NCBI RefSeq assembly: GCF_024808665.1
Contig: NZ_JANUBZ010000003.1
Location: forward strand, 382,426 to 446,425
Direction: 5' to 3'
Length of the DNA: 64,000 nt
Source of the DNA: Mucilaginibacter empetricola
GTDB lineage: Bacteria > Bacteroidota > Bacteroidia > Sphingobacteriales > Sphingobacteriaceae
The notes under the pieces are model-generated. The model saw nothing but the letters and a program-made list of their open reading frames with translations. It was not told the origin of the DNA and did no database searches. This document shows positions 1-8,372 of this stretch, in pieces. Position 1 is the first letter of the stretch, and the number at the start of each line of letters is the position of its first letter. Made by a program: the position numbers and the translations under genes.

Positions 1-1
1 A

Positions 2-604
2 CCCAAAGGATATAAAATGCCTGTTGGGGCCGATGGCAAGCCAATGGTATTGCCTCCAATGAAAAATCTGCGCGAAAACATGCAGCAATTGGTTGATGAA
101 GTTGCTGAGGGTGGCGTAAAATACCTGGTTTGTGCCAATTCGCCTACCGGAACTTTGGATGAAATCAAATCAACCATCGAGGTACTAAACAAAACAGGTG
201 AGGCCGCAAAAAAGGTGGGTATTCAATTTGCCTATCATAATCACGATATGGAGTTTCATGATGTGGAAGGAAAAGTTCCTTACCATTTATTGTTATCAGA
301 AACAGACTCCGAAAACGTTAAAATGGAACTTGATTTGGCCTGGGCGGTAAAGGGTGGTCAGGATCCTGTTGAATTATTTAAAGCGCATCCGGGCAGATTC
401 CCGCTTTGGCACGTAAAAGATTTGGATGCGGAAAGAAAAACTATATTACCTGTGGGTAGTGGCACAATCGATTTTAAAAGGATATTCGAACATCAGGCAG
501 ATGCAGGCATGAAACACTTTTTTGTTGAGCACGATGAACCGAAAGATCCGTATACAAGTATCGAAAGCAGTTACAAATACATCACCCAAACTTTAAAAGC
601 ATAA
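2..604 (+). CDS. Sugar phosphate isomerase/epimerase, 5' end cut by the window
   Basis: The reading frame stays open to the left edge of the window (codons before the ATG at 17 read PKGYK), so this is the C-terminal part of a longer protein, not a gene starting at 17. The visible 200 residues match the xylose-isomerase-like TIM-barrel family (AP endonuclease 2 fold). Candidate metal and substrate residues lie in YHNHDMEF, ELDLAW, WHVKD and FVEHDEP, in the order expected for the last barrel strands. Family members isomerise or epimerise sugars or sugar phosphates, sometimes after secretion; the substrate cannot be told from this fragment. A bidirectional hairpin follows the stop. Family assignment is firm, the reaction is not. 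Confidence 0.85.
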   Translation, partial: PKGYKMPVGADGKPMVLPPMKNLRENMQQLVDEVAEGGVKYLVCANSPTGTLDEIKSTIEVLNKTGEAAKKVGIQFAYHNHDMEFHDVEGKVPYHLLLSETDSENVKMELDLAWAVKGGQDPVELFKAHPGRFPLWHVKDLDAERKTILPVGSGTIDFKRIFEHQADAGMKHFFVEHDEPKDPYTSIESSYKYITQTLKA

Positions 605-622
605 GCGTTTGTAAATGTGCAT

Positions 623-662
623 AAATGGGTAAATATTAGTATTCAATAATATTTACCCATTT
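623..662. terminator. Bidirectional hairpin terminator between convergent genes
   Basis: A perfect 16-bp stem (623-638 with 647-662, left arm AAATGGGTAAATATTA) with an 8-nt loop sits between the plus-strand isomerase and the minus-strand gene ending at 668. It is AT-rich with A or T runs on both outer sides, so it can serve both directions. Confidence 0.7.
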
Positions 663-667
663 TATAT

Positions 668-1018
668 TTATAATGTAGGATAAGGCTTCATTACCGAGCG
701 AATGCCTTTTACACGGCTTTTTACCCAGGTATAAATAGATGAGTTTTCCAGGTAATTCCTGATGCTGTCATCATTGCGGATGGCGGTAACCACGTCTCTT
801 AATATATTTTTTACCGGCGAACTTTTGCTAACTGTACTTACAATTTCTTCCAGTTGATCCGCATAAGTTACTGCTTCGTACTCATTATCAAAAACCAAAA
901 AAACCTTGTTTTTTCTTTTTCCCTTTACGCCTTTTGATGGCTCCGGCAGATGATAATTTTTAAAATCAGCAGAAGTTATTGGCTTAGGGCTGGTGGGTGG
1001 TAAGTTTATACGTAACAT
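668..1018 (-). CDS. Hypothetical protein, tandem paralogue A
   Basis: A 116-residue protein with no signal peptide or membrane segment and no family I recognise. It is clearly related to the protein encoded at 1040-1318: both begin MLRIN(L/V)P, share an LPxPxxGV turn, an EAxxYADxLE helix and an AIRND segment followed by I..Y. This copy is 24 residues longer, with a basic C-terminus (VKSRVKGIRSVMKP). It follows the other copy by 21 bp, so the two are probably co-transcribed. Possibly a small cytosolic protein that arose by local duplication; no function is proposed. Confidence 0.6.
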   Translation of the reverse strand: MLRINLPPTSPKPITSADFKNYHLPEPSKGVKGKRKNKVFLVFDNEYEAVTYADQLEEIVSTVSKSSPVKNILRDVVTAIRNDDSIRNYLENSSIYTWVKSRVKGIRSVMKPYPTL

Positions 1019-1039
1019 ATTAATAAGTTTTAGAATTAG

Positions 1040-1318
1040 TTATCGTGAGTAATCCTGAATAAATTCATCGTTCCTGATGGCCATAATAATATTATTTACG
1101 GCTAAATACCTGTTTCCGGTTTTATCATTTAGCTGATAAGAAAAATCTTCCAGTTCGTCTGCATAAGCAATCGCTTCATCCTCATCTTCAAACTGTAATA
1201 TCAAATCGTTATTAATCTCAGCATCAACCCCATTTGGGGGTACCGGCAATTGGAATTCTTCAAAAGTGGAGAAATTTAATTGCGGAGCTGTATCAGAAGG
1301 AACGTTAATTCGTAACAT
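1040..1318 (-). CDS. Hypothetical protein, tandem paralogue B
   Basis: A 92-residue acidic protein, first of the two-gene unit that continues with the paralogue at 668-1018. It shares the MLRIN start, the LPVPPNGV turn, the EAIAYADELE helix and the AIRND motif with its neighbour. It ends soon after that motif (DYSR), where the other copy carries an extra basic tail. No known domain is recognised. The shared motifs in two adjacent ORFs on the same strand, with different flanking residues, argue that both are real protein-coding genes. Confidence 0.6.
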   Translation of the reverse strand: MLRINVPSDTAPQLNFSTFEEFQLPVPPNGVDAEINNDLILQFEDEDEAIAYADELEDFSYQLNDKTGNRYLAVNNIIMAIRNDEFIQDYSR

Positions 1319-1520
1319 AATATGATCTTAAATTAAACAAACATTTATACATACGAAACACAACAAAGGTAAAGCTGTTTCAATAAATTTAATATTCTGT
1401 AATTGTTAATTATTGCTCTTAATCGTTAAATTTCTGTTAACAATTCTATAACGTACCACATTTTGAAATTAGTGTGACAATGAGTATTTTAAGGCGGCGA
1501 TAACCAGCGCAGATTAATTT

Positions 1521-2858
1521 ATGGCGAGTACAAAAGCAGAGCATTTAAAAAGAGTATTAAAACCCATACACCTTTGGGCTATAGCAGTGGGATTGGTTAT
1601 ATCCGGAGAGTATTTTGGCTGGAATTTGGGCTGGGGTGTATCAGGTACTGTTGGCTTTTTAATAGCTGCTATAATAGTTACCGTAATGTATATTACTTTC
1701 ATTTTTAGCTATACCGAATTAACCACTGCCATACCACATGCAGGTGGTGCATTTGCTTACGCATACAGGGCGCTGGGGCCATTTGGCGGCCTGGTAGCGG
1801 GCTATTCTACTTTGATTGATTTTCTGTTTGCTACACCTGCAATAGCCTTTGCATTGGGAGCTTATCTGCATTTTTTATATCCGGCTGTTCCTGTTTTGTA
1901 TTCTGCCTTATTTTTTAATGTGGTGTTCATGGTCATTAATATTTTAGGCGTAAAGGAATCGGCTAATTTTTCGGTTTTTATAACACTGCTCGCCGTTGCC
2001 GAATTGTTACTTTTTATGGGTATCGTTTCACCGCATTTTAAAATGAATAATTTTATGAGCCACCCTATGCCATTCGGCTATTCGGGAATTTTTGCAGCGC
2101 TGCCCTATGCCGTTTGGTTTTACCTGGCTATTGAAGGCGTTGCTATGGTGGCCGAAGAAGTAAAGGAACCTAAACGCAATATCCCCAAAGGTTATATCTG
2201 GGGTTTGGCAACACTTATATTTTTGGCTTTTGGCGTAATGATCCTTACCGGAGGCATCAGCGACTGGCGCAAACTCGCCAACCTGGATTACCCCTTACCC
2301 GAAGCTATTGGTATTGCTTTGGGTAAAACCAGCAGTTTAACCAAAATATTTGCCAGTATTGGTTTATTTGGTTTAATAGCTTCTTTTCATGGCACTATTT
2401 TGGCCTCGTCGCGGCAGGTTTTCGCAATGGCCCGTAGTGGTTATATGCCCCGGTTTTTATCAACAATTAATCATAAATTTAAAACACCTCATTGGGCTAT
2501 TATAGCTGGCGGAGTAGTCAGTTTTATTGCGCTTTATACCGGTACAACAGATAAGGTGGTAATTATTTCGGTAATGGGGGCAGTACTGATGTATATTATG
2601 AGTATGATAAGTCTGTTTGTGTTGCGCAGAAAAGAGCCTGCGTTAGAACGCCCCTTTGCATCACCTTTTTACCCTATATTTCCGGCTATAGCACTTATTA
2701 TTTCGTCGGTTACCCTTTTTGCTATCATCTACTTTAATTTAAAACTAAGTCTTTATTTTTTTGCTGGCCTGGCTGTGGTTACCGGCATTTTTTTGCTGAT
2801 GGGAAAGCATAAGGTACAACTGGTTGAAGACTTTATGGTTGCTCCGGTTAGCGCCTGA
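1521..2858 (+). CDS. eat: Ethanolamine permease (APC family)
   Basis: A 445-residue, roughly 12-helix amino acid/polyamine/organocation transporter. The N-terminal HLWAIAVGLVISGEYFGWN stretch is characteristic of the ethanolamine permease subfamily; later helices contain GGAFAYAYRALGPFGG and the SFHGTILASSRQ segment common in this group. It imports ethanolamine across the inner membrane. It lies directly upstream of eutB and eutC in the same direction (57-bp gap), which supports the substrate assignment. The start ATG at 1521 gives the expected short cytoplasmic N-terminus. I see no obvious operator in the 202 bp upstream. Confidence 0.88.
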   Translation: MASTKAEHLKRVLKPIHLWAIAVGLVISGEYFGWNLGWGVSGTVGFLIAAIIVTVMYITFIFSYTELTTAIPHAGGAFAYAYRALGPFGGLVAGYSTLIDFLFATPAIAFALGAYLHFLYPAVPVLYSALFFNVVFMVINILGVKESANFSVFITLLAVAELLLFMGIVSPHFKMNNFMSHPMPFGYSGIFAALPYAVWFYLAIEGVAMVAEEVKEPKRNIPKGYIWGLATLIFLAFGVMILTGGISDWRKLANLDYPLPEAIGIALGKTSSLTKIFASIGLFGLIASFHGTILASSRQVFAMARSGYMPRFLSTINHKFKTPHWAIIAGGVVSFIALYTGTTDKVVIISVMGAVLMYIMSMISLFVLRRKEPALERPFASPFYPIFPAIALIISSVTLFAIIYFNLKLSLYFFAGLAVVTGIFLLMGKHKVQLVEDFMVAPVSA

Positions 2859-2915
2859 TTTTTGAATCGAACTAAAGTCAATAATTCCCTCATTTAACAA
2901 TTAATAAAACACACC

Positions 2916-4292
2916 GTGTTTCAATATACCGTTCGCAATATAGTTTACAGTTTTGGCGATTTAAAAACGCTACTGGCCAAGGCTTCACCGTACCGTACTG
3001 GCGACGCGCTGGCAGGCGTTTGTGCCGATAGTTATGAAGAACGTGTTGCAGCCCAGATTGCTCTTGCCGATGTCCCTTTAAAAACATTTTTAAACGAAGC
3101 TATAATTCCGTATGAAAAGGATGAGATAACCAGGCTGATTATTGATAGCCATGATGCAAGTGCCTTCAACCTCATCAGTCATTTAACGGTAGGTGGTTTC
3201 AGGGATTGGTTGTTGAGCGATGAAACAGATACCACCACACTAAAAAGTATTGAAGCTTGTGTTACTCCCGAAATGGCTGCGGCCGTATCTAAGTTAATGC
3301 GCAATCAGGATCTCATCGCGGTAGCAAAAAAATGCGAAGTGATAACCAAATTTCGCAATACTATTGGTCTTAAAGGCCATTTTTCTACCCGGCTTCAACC
3401 TAATCATCCTACAGATGACCCGAAGGGTATTGCAGCCAGCATTATTGATGGCTTACTTTACGGCAGCGGTGATGCGGTAATCGGCATCAATCCCGCTACT
3501 GATAGCCCTGCGGCAGTGCAAAATCTATTGATGCTGATAGATGCCATTCGTGAGCAGTTTGATATCCCTACGCAGTCATGTGTGCTGAGCCACGTTACTA
3601 CCACGCTCGAATTGATTAATAAAGGTGCTCCGGTTGACCTCTGTTTTCAATCTATCGGCGGAACGGAGGTAACCAATTCAAGTTTCGGGATTAATATTGC
3701 GTTACTCAATGAAGCTTACGAAGCAACCTTATCGCTTAAACGCGGAACCATAGGTGAAAATGTAATGTATTTTGAAACCGGGCAGGGGAGTGAGCTTTCG
3801 GCCAATGGCCATCATGGTGTTGATCAGCAAACCTGCGAGGTAAGGGGGTATGCTATTGCGCGAAAGTATAAGCCACTATTGGTAAACACTGTAGTAGGTT
3901 TTATTGGCCCCGAATATTTATACGATGGCAAACAGATTATCCGCGCCGCACTCGAAGATCATTTTTGCGGCAAACTGCTTGGTTTACCTATGGGCGTTGA
4001 TGTTTGTTATACTAATCATGCTGAAGCCGACCAGGATGATATGGATAATTTGCTTACTTTATTAGGCGTTGCCGGATGTAACTTTATAATGGGTATACCC
4101 GGATCGGACGATATTATGCTGAATTATCAATCTACCTCATTTCATGATGCTTTATATTTGAGAAAAGTATTGGGTTTACGGCCGGCTCCAGAGTTTGAGC
4201 AATGGCTGATAAAACAAGGAATAGTAGATGAAGTTGGGACGCTGACGGGCGCCAACAACACAAAATTGTTAAACCTGATTGCGAGGATGTAA
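2916..4292 (+). CDS. eutB: Ethanolamine ammonia-lyase large subunit
   Basis: The catalytic subunit (458 residues) of the adenosylcobalamin-dependent enzyme that converts ethanolamine to acetaldehyde and ammonia. The sequence is collinear with EutB: FRNTIGLKGHFSTRLQPNHP, the SIIDGLLYGSGDAVIGINPA segment, FETGQGSELSANGHHGVDQQ and MGVDVCYTNHAEAD are all intact, covering the substrate and cofactor regions of the barrel. The start is GTG at 2916; no in-frame ATG gives the expected N-terminus. The permease gene lies upstream and eutC starts 13 bp after the stop. No reactivase (eutA), aldehyde dehydrogenase or microcompartment shell gene is in the window. Confidence 0.95.
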   Translation: MFQYTVRNIVYSFGDLKTLLAKASPYRTGDALAGVCADSYEERVAAQIALADVPLKTFLNEAIIPYEKDEITRLIIDSHDASAFNLISHLTVGGFRDWLLSDETDTTTLKSIEACVTPEMAAAVSKLMRNQDLIAVAKKCEVITKFRNTIGLKGHFSTRLQPNHPTDDPKGIAASIIDGLLYGSGDAVIGINPATDSPAAVQNLLMLIDAIREQFDIPTQSCVLSHVTTTLELINKGAPVDLCFQSIGGTEVTNSSFGINIALLNEAYEATLSLKRGTIGENVMYFETGQGSELSANGHHGVDQQTCEVRGYAIARKYKPLLVNTVVGFIGPEYLYDGKQIIRAALEDHFCGKLLGLPMGVDVCYTNHAEADQDDMDNLLTLLGVAGCNFIMGIPGSDDIMLNYQSTSFHDALYLRKVLGLRPAPEFEQWLIKQGIVDEVGTLTGANNTKLLNLIARM

Positions 4293-4305
4293 TTATTATT
4301 TTATC

Positions 4306-5076
4306 ATGAACAGGGAGATAGAAAATACTGATCCATTAATAGCTTTAAAGGAGTTTACCGCCGCCAGGATAGCTATTGGCCGTGTTGGTACCAGCATCCC
4401 TATAAAACAGTCGCTCGAATTTAAGCTGGCTCATGCACATGCCCGTGATGCTGTTTATTCTGTTTTAGATATTGATGGTTTGATAAATAGCCTTAAATTA
4501 TATAATTTACCTGTTTTGCATTTGCACAGTAAAGCGCTTTCCCGCCATAAATACTTAAAACGCCCCGACCTTGGCAGGCAATTAAACGAAGAGTGGATAG
4601 AATTACTGAATGATCATAATACAGGTGCTGACGTTGCCATAATTGTTGCCGATGGCTTATCAGCCACCGCAGTAAACGAAAATGCATTTCATCTGCTGGA
4701 AATTTTAATACCGATGCTGCGTAAAACAGGTTTAACTATTGCACCGCTTTGCCTTGTTGAACAAGGTAGAGTAGCCATTGGCGATGATATAGGGGGCTTT
4801 TTAGGGGCAAAGCTATCTGTATTATTGATTGGAGAAAGACCCGGATTGAGTGCAGCTGATAGTATGGGTGCTTATTTGACTTATGCGCCAAAACCCGGCT
4901 TAACTGACGAATCGCGTAACTGTATATCAAATATAAGGCCGCAAGGTTTAATGCATAAACCTGCGGCCACAAAAATATTTTACCTCATAAACGAAGCGCT
5001 TAAAAGAAAACTGACCGGTATTGGATTGAAAGATAATGCCGGATTAATTCAATCAGACGTAGTACCCAATGTCTAA
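4306..5076 (+). CDS. eutC: Ethanolamine ammonia-lyase small subunit
   Basis: The small subunit (256 residues) of the B12-dependent ethanolamine ammonia-lyase. The family hallmarks RIAIGRVGTSIP, LEFKLAHAHARDAV and the C-terminal GERPGLSAADSMGAYLTY (cobalamin-side region) are present. I take ATG 4306 as the start; an in-frame TTG at 4279 would overlap the end of eutB and add nine residues (LRGCNYYFI) unlike the family. With the 13-bp gap to eutB, translation of the two is probably coupled. The gene ends one base before the convergent DUF4251 gene, so no terminator fits between them. Confidence 0.93.
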   Translation: MNREIENTDPLIALKEFTAARIAIGRVGTSIPIKQSLEFKLAHAHARDAVYSVLDIDGLINSLKLYNLPVLHLHSKALSRHKYLKRPDLGRQLNEEWIELLNDHNTGADVAIIVADGLSATAVNENAFHLLEILIPMLRKTGLTIAPLCLVEQGRVAIGDDIGGFLGAKLSVLLIGERPGLSAADSMGAYLTYAPKPGLTDESRNCISNIRPQGLMHKPAATKIFYLINEALKRKLTGIGLKDNAGLIQSDVVPNV

Positions 5077-5077
5077 C

Positions 5078-5602
5078 TTATTTTGACTTTATGCTTTCGA
5101 TATAGCCATCAAAAGAAATAGGATCGCGATTGGAGCTGATTACCCGCAGTGTTGCATAACCATTTGTGGATATGGAAAGATACATCTGCTGAACGCTTCT
5201 CCAATTGGAAATATTGCTGTCCTTTGGCTTAATAGTAATTTCCCAGCCTCCTTTTTTCCCAGGTTTATTATCATAACTAAAATCGGCAGTTTTAAATTTA
5301 ATACCTCCTTCATTGGTATAAATGTCATTTGGCGCAGTATAGGCCCTGCCAAAATAAGGTAAGTAAGCCGTAATGGTATCTTTCTTAACTATGAAATCGT
5401 AATCAGACGTAAGGGTTTTTTGACCACCCCGCATAGGCAATGCGTAATTTGCTTTAAAAACGTAGTGAACGCTATCAACCATTTTTTTTATGGTAGCTTC
5501 TTTTGCGGCCTGTTTTTGCTGTTTGGTGGTTTGTGCGGCCGCGATACTTAAAACGCAGAAAATTATGGCCGGCGTAAGGAGTAATTTAACTAAAGTTTTC
5601 AT
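5078..5602 (-). CDS. DUF4251 exported protein
   Basis: A 174-residue protein with a clear N-terminal signal peptide (hydrophobic LLTPAIIFCVLSIAAAQ, cleavage after AAAQ likely). The mature part matches DUF4251, a Bacteroidota periplasmic or outer-membrane-associated family: YVFKANYALPMRGGQ, LTSDYDF, AYLPYFGRAY and a SYDNKPGKKGGWEI strand. A cysteine (Cys16) lies in the signal region, but no good lipobox is formed, so secretion rather than lipidation is favoured. Function of the family is unknown. It is transcribed toward eutC and follows htpG on the same strand, separated from it by a strong terminator. Confidence 0.8.
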   Translation of the reverse strand: MKTLVKLLLTPAIIFCVLSIAAAQTTKQQKQAAKEATIKKMVDSVHYVFKANYALPMRGGQKTLTSDYDFIVKKDTITAYLPYFGRAYTAPNDIYTNEGGIKFKTADFSYDNKPGKKGGWEITIKPKDSNISNWRSVQQMYLSISTNGYATLRVISSNRDPISFDGYIESIKSK

Positions 5603-5676
5603 GATGAATGGTTTATTAATATAAACGAATTGCAGGGCCGCAAACCTTAATACTAAGTTAAAGTTTTTTAAATAAA

Positions 5677-5703
5677 AAAGCCACTCTAAAAAAGAGTGGC
5701 TTT
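5677..5703 (-). terminator. Rho-independent terminator of htpG
   Basis: An 11-bp perfect stem (5677-5687 with 5693-5703, core GCCACTCT) lies downstream of htpG on the minus strand. Read on that strand it is followed by a T run (TTTTTTATTT), the classic intrinsic terminator form. Confidence 0.85.
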
Positions 5704-5756
5704 CGATATAGAATAGAAGCGAATAATAATTGTTATCCGCTGGCGGTTTTTAACCT

Positions 5757-7640
5757 TTAAATTAAGTTAACGCTGCGGTTTACAAACTCGGTAAGTTCGG
5801 CACCAGTTAATAAGCCTTGTGAAAGCAGGGCAAGGTCAAAAGCTTGTTTTGATAGTTTTGCCTGCACTTCTTCGTTTTCTTCGTTCAAAATACGGCTTAT
5901 CAGTTTATGGTTGCCGTTTACTATAACTTTATAGTTATCGGGCATAGAGCCATAAAAGCCCATTCCACCACCCATGGCAGCCATTTCTTTCATACGGCGC
6001 ATAAATTCGTCCATAGTAACGGTAACCGGTAACTCATCGGGATTTAAACTTTCCAGCTCCACTTTGTAAGCGGGTTTGTTAATTGCTTTATTAAAGATGT
6101 CTTTTACTTTGGTTGCTTGTTCTTCTGTTAAAACATGCTCGGGTGCATCCTCTTTTTTAATCAGCTTGTCAGCCACATCAGCATCAACACGTTTAAATGA
6201 GGTTTTCTCCAGCTTTTGCTCTAAGTTGCCAATAAAGTGATTGTCTATAGGGGAGTTCATCAACAAAATATCATACCCTTTTTTATTGGCCGATTGTATG
6301 AACGCATCCTGTTTTGCCGGATCGTTAGTATAGATGTAAACCAGCTGGCCGTCTTTATCAGTTTGCTCCGGCGTAACTTTTTCTTTGTATTCGTTTAAAG
6401 TAAAGTTTTCGTTTTTGGTATTGCTTAGTAAAACAAAGTCTTTGGCTTTATCATAAAACTTTTCTTCGCTAACCATTCCGTATTTCACAAATAAACCAAT
6501 ATCGGTCCATTTTTCTTCAAACGCTTTACGGTCACTTTTGAATAGCTCTGCCAATTTATCGGCAACTTTTTTAGTGATGTAGCTGTTTATCTTTTTAACG
6601 TTACCATCGGCCTGTAAAAAGCTACGTGATACGTTAAGCGGAATATCCGGTGAATCAATAACACCATGTAATAACATTAAAAATTCAGGAACAATGTCTT
6701 TTACTTCGTCGGTAATAAATACCTGGCGCGAGAAAAGTTTGATCTTGTTTTTCTGAACCTCAAAATCGTTTTTAAGCTTAGGGAAGTATAAAACACCGGT
6801 TAAATTAAACGGATAATCAACATTCAGATGAATCCAGAATAATGGATCTTCTGAGAACGGATAAAGCTGTTTGTAAAAATCGAGATAATCCTCATCCTTT
6901 AAATCATTTGGTGATTTTGTCCAGATAGGATTAGTTTCATTAATGATGTTGTCAGTTTCAACTGATTTGTATTTGGTTTTACCTTCTTCATCAACACCAT
7001 CTTCCTCTTCCTGTGTGGTTGTGCCGAATTTGATAGGCACTGGTAAAAACTTGCAATATTTATCTAAAATTTCCTGTAAGCGATATTTACTTAAAAACTC
7101 TTCAGAGTCTTTGTTGATATGCAGGGTAATTTCAGTACCGCGTTCGGCCAAATTTCCTTCGCTAATTTCAAATTCAGTACTGCCATCGCAGCTCCAATGA
7201 GCTGGTTCAGCGCCTTCCTGGTATGATAGGGTATCAATTTCAACTCTATCAGCAACCATAAATGCTGAGTAAAAACCTAAGCCAAAACGACCGATAATTT
7301 CATTGGCGTCTTTTGATTCCTTAAACTTTTCCATAAACTCAGTTGCGCCGGAGAAAGCAATCTGGTTGATGTACTTTTTAATTTCTTCTGCTGTCATACC
7401 CAAACCATTATCAGAAATGGTAATGGTTTTTGCCGCTTCATCAAAAGCAATTTCTACACGCAGATCGCCTAAATCGCCATTGTATTGACCTAAAGAGCTT
7501 AATCGTTTGATTTTTTGAGTTGCATCTACCGCATTTGATACCAGCTCGCGTAAAAAGATCTCGTGATCAGAATACAAAAACTTTTTAATGATGGGGAAAA
7601 TATTCTCGGTATGGATTGAAATTGTGCCTTTTTCCTGCAT
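5757..7640 (-). CDS. htpG: Molecular chaperone HtpG (Hsp90)
   Basis: A full-length bacterial Hsp90 of 627 residues. The N-terminal GHKL ATPase domain shows LRELVSNAVDATQKI, SDNGLGMT and GRFGLGFYSAFMVADRV, the three nucleotide-binding motifs. The middle domain carries the conserved LFSRQVFITDEVKDIVPEFL and DSPDIPLNVSRSFLQ segments with the catalytic-loop arginine. The C-terminal dimerisation domain ends at VNRSVNLI. It assists late folding and stress recovery in the cytosol. It is monocistronic by appearance, with its own terminator. I found no recognisable heat-shock operator upstream, only a short CCTGTATTTGGAACAGG dyad. Confidence 0.97.
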   Translation of the reverse strand: MQEKGTISIHTENIFPIIKKFLYSDHEIFLRELVSNAVDATQKIKRLSSLGQYNGDLGDLRVEIAFDEAAKTITISDNGLGMTAEEIKKYINQIAFSGATEFMEKFKESKDANEIIGRFGLGFYSAFMVADRVEIDTLSYQEGAEPAHWSCDGSTEFEISEGNLAERGTEITLHINKDSEEFLSKYRLQEILDKYCKFLPVPIKFGTTTQEEEDGVDEEGKTKYKSVETDNIINETNPIWTKSPNDLKDEDYLDFYKQLYPFSEDPLFWIHLNVDYPFNLTGVLYFPKLKNDFEVQKNKIKLFSRQVFITDEVKDIVPEFLMLLHGVIDSPDIPLNVSRSFLQADGNVKKINSYITKKVADKLAELFKSDRKAFEEKWTDIGLFVKYGMVSEEKFYDKAKDFVLLSNTKNENFTLNEYKEKVTPEQTDKDGQLVYIYTNDPAKQDAFIQSANKKGYDILLMNSPIDNHFIGNLEQKLEKTSFKRVDADVADKLIKKEDAPEHVLTEEQATKVKDIFNKAINKPAYKVELESLNPDELPVTVTMDEFMRRMKEMAAMGGGMGFYGSMPDNYKVIVNGNHKLISRILNEENEEVQAKLSKQAFDLALLSQGLLTGAELTEFVNRSVNLI

Positions 7641-7755
7641 AATTCTATTGATTGATTGGAGTTAACGTTTTAGTGTCACATTCGATCATCAATGCCTGTT
7701 CCAAATACAGGTATGTTGACAAATTGACAGGATTGCAGCAACTTAAATTAGATAA

Positions 7756-8280
7756 CTAACCAATTGCTGTTAAAAAGGCATCCAGCAAAGCGGTTAATGA
7801 TTGTTTAGTTGCCGAATCTGTAATTTCTCCGTCGGAAGCTAATTTCGAACGGATGTAAGAAATTAGTAAGCTGGTGTTTGGATTCAACTGGGCGTCAAGA
7901 GCGCCCAGGGTCTTAATCAGCGCCTCGTGTGCATGCTGCCCTCCGGTTGAAGCTGTAATTAAGGCGGTTGGCTGGCCTGAGAATGAGCCACTTGATGCCG
8001 TCCAATCTAAAGCGTTTTTTAACTGACCGGGAACGCCAAAGGCATATTCAGGTGTGCAAATAATAATGCCATCGGCATTGCTGATAAGATTGCGAAAATC
8101 AGCAATTACATCTATCGGCGATTCACCATCGTTGCCCGGGTCGAACGGGGGAATCTTCGCAAGATTATCATAAATGGTGTAACCGAAACCTGGCGGAACC
8201 AAATTCTGAATATAGCGCAGCACAGCATGGTTTGATGAGCCGGCTCTAAGACTTCCCGGAATGGCTAATATATTTTTCAA
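7756..8280 (-). CDS. NAD(P)H-dependent FMN reductase
   Basis: A 174-residue flavodoxin-fold reductase of the NADPH-dependent FMN reductase family. The phosphate-binding loop GSLRAGSSNH follows strand one, and the family motif TPEYAFGVPGQLKNALDW contacts the flavin. TASTGGQHAHEAL forms the third flavin-side loop. Such enzymes reduce FMN, quinones, azo dyes or chromate; the physiological acceptor is not readable here. It stands alone between htpG and the histidine kinase gene, all on the minus strand, with gaps of about 90-115 bp. Confidence 0.85.
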   Translation of the reverse strand: MKNILAIPGSLRAGSSNHAVLRYIQNLVPPGFGYTIYDNLAKIPPFDPGNDGESPIDVIADFRNLISNADGIIICTPEYAFGVPGQLKNALDWTASSGSFSGQPTALITASTGGQHAHEALIKTLGALDAQLNPNTSLLISYIRSKLASDGEITDSATKQSLTALLDAFLTAIG

Positions 8281-8372
8281 TGGGGTTAATTATAGATGAA
8301 CGTTGGCTAAATTATTATAAAGATATATCAACGCGAACCCCATATCATGTTTTTACAAAGCAATGAACAAAC

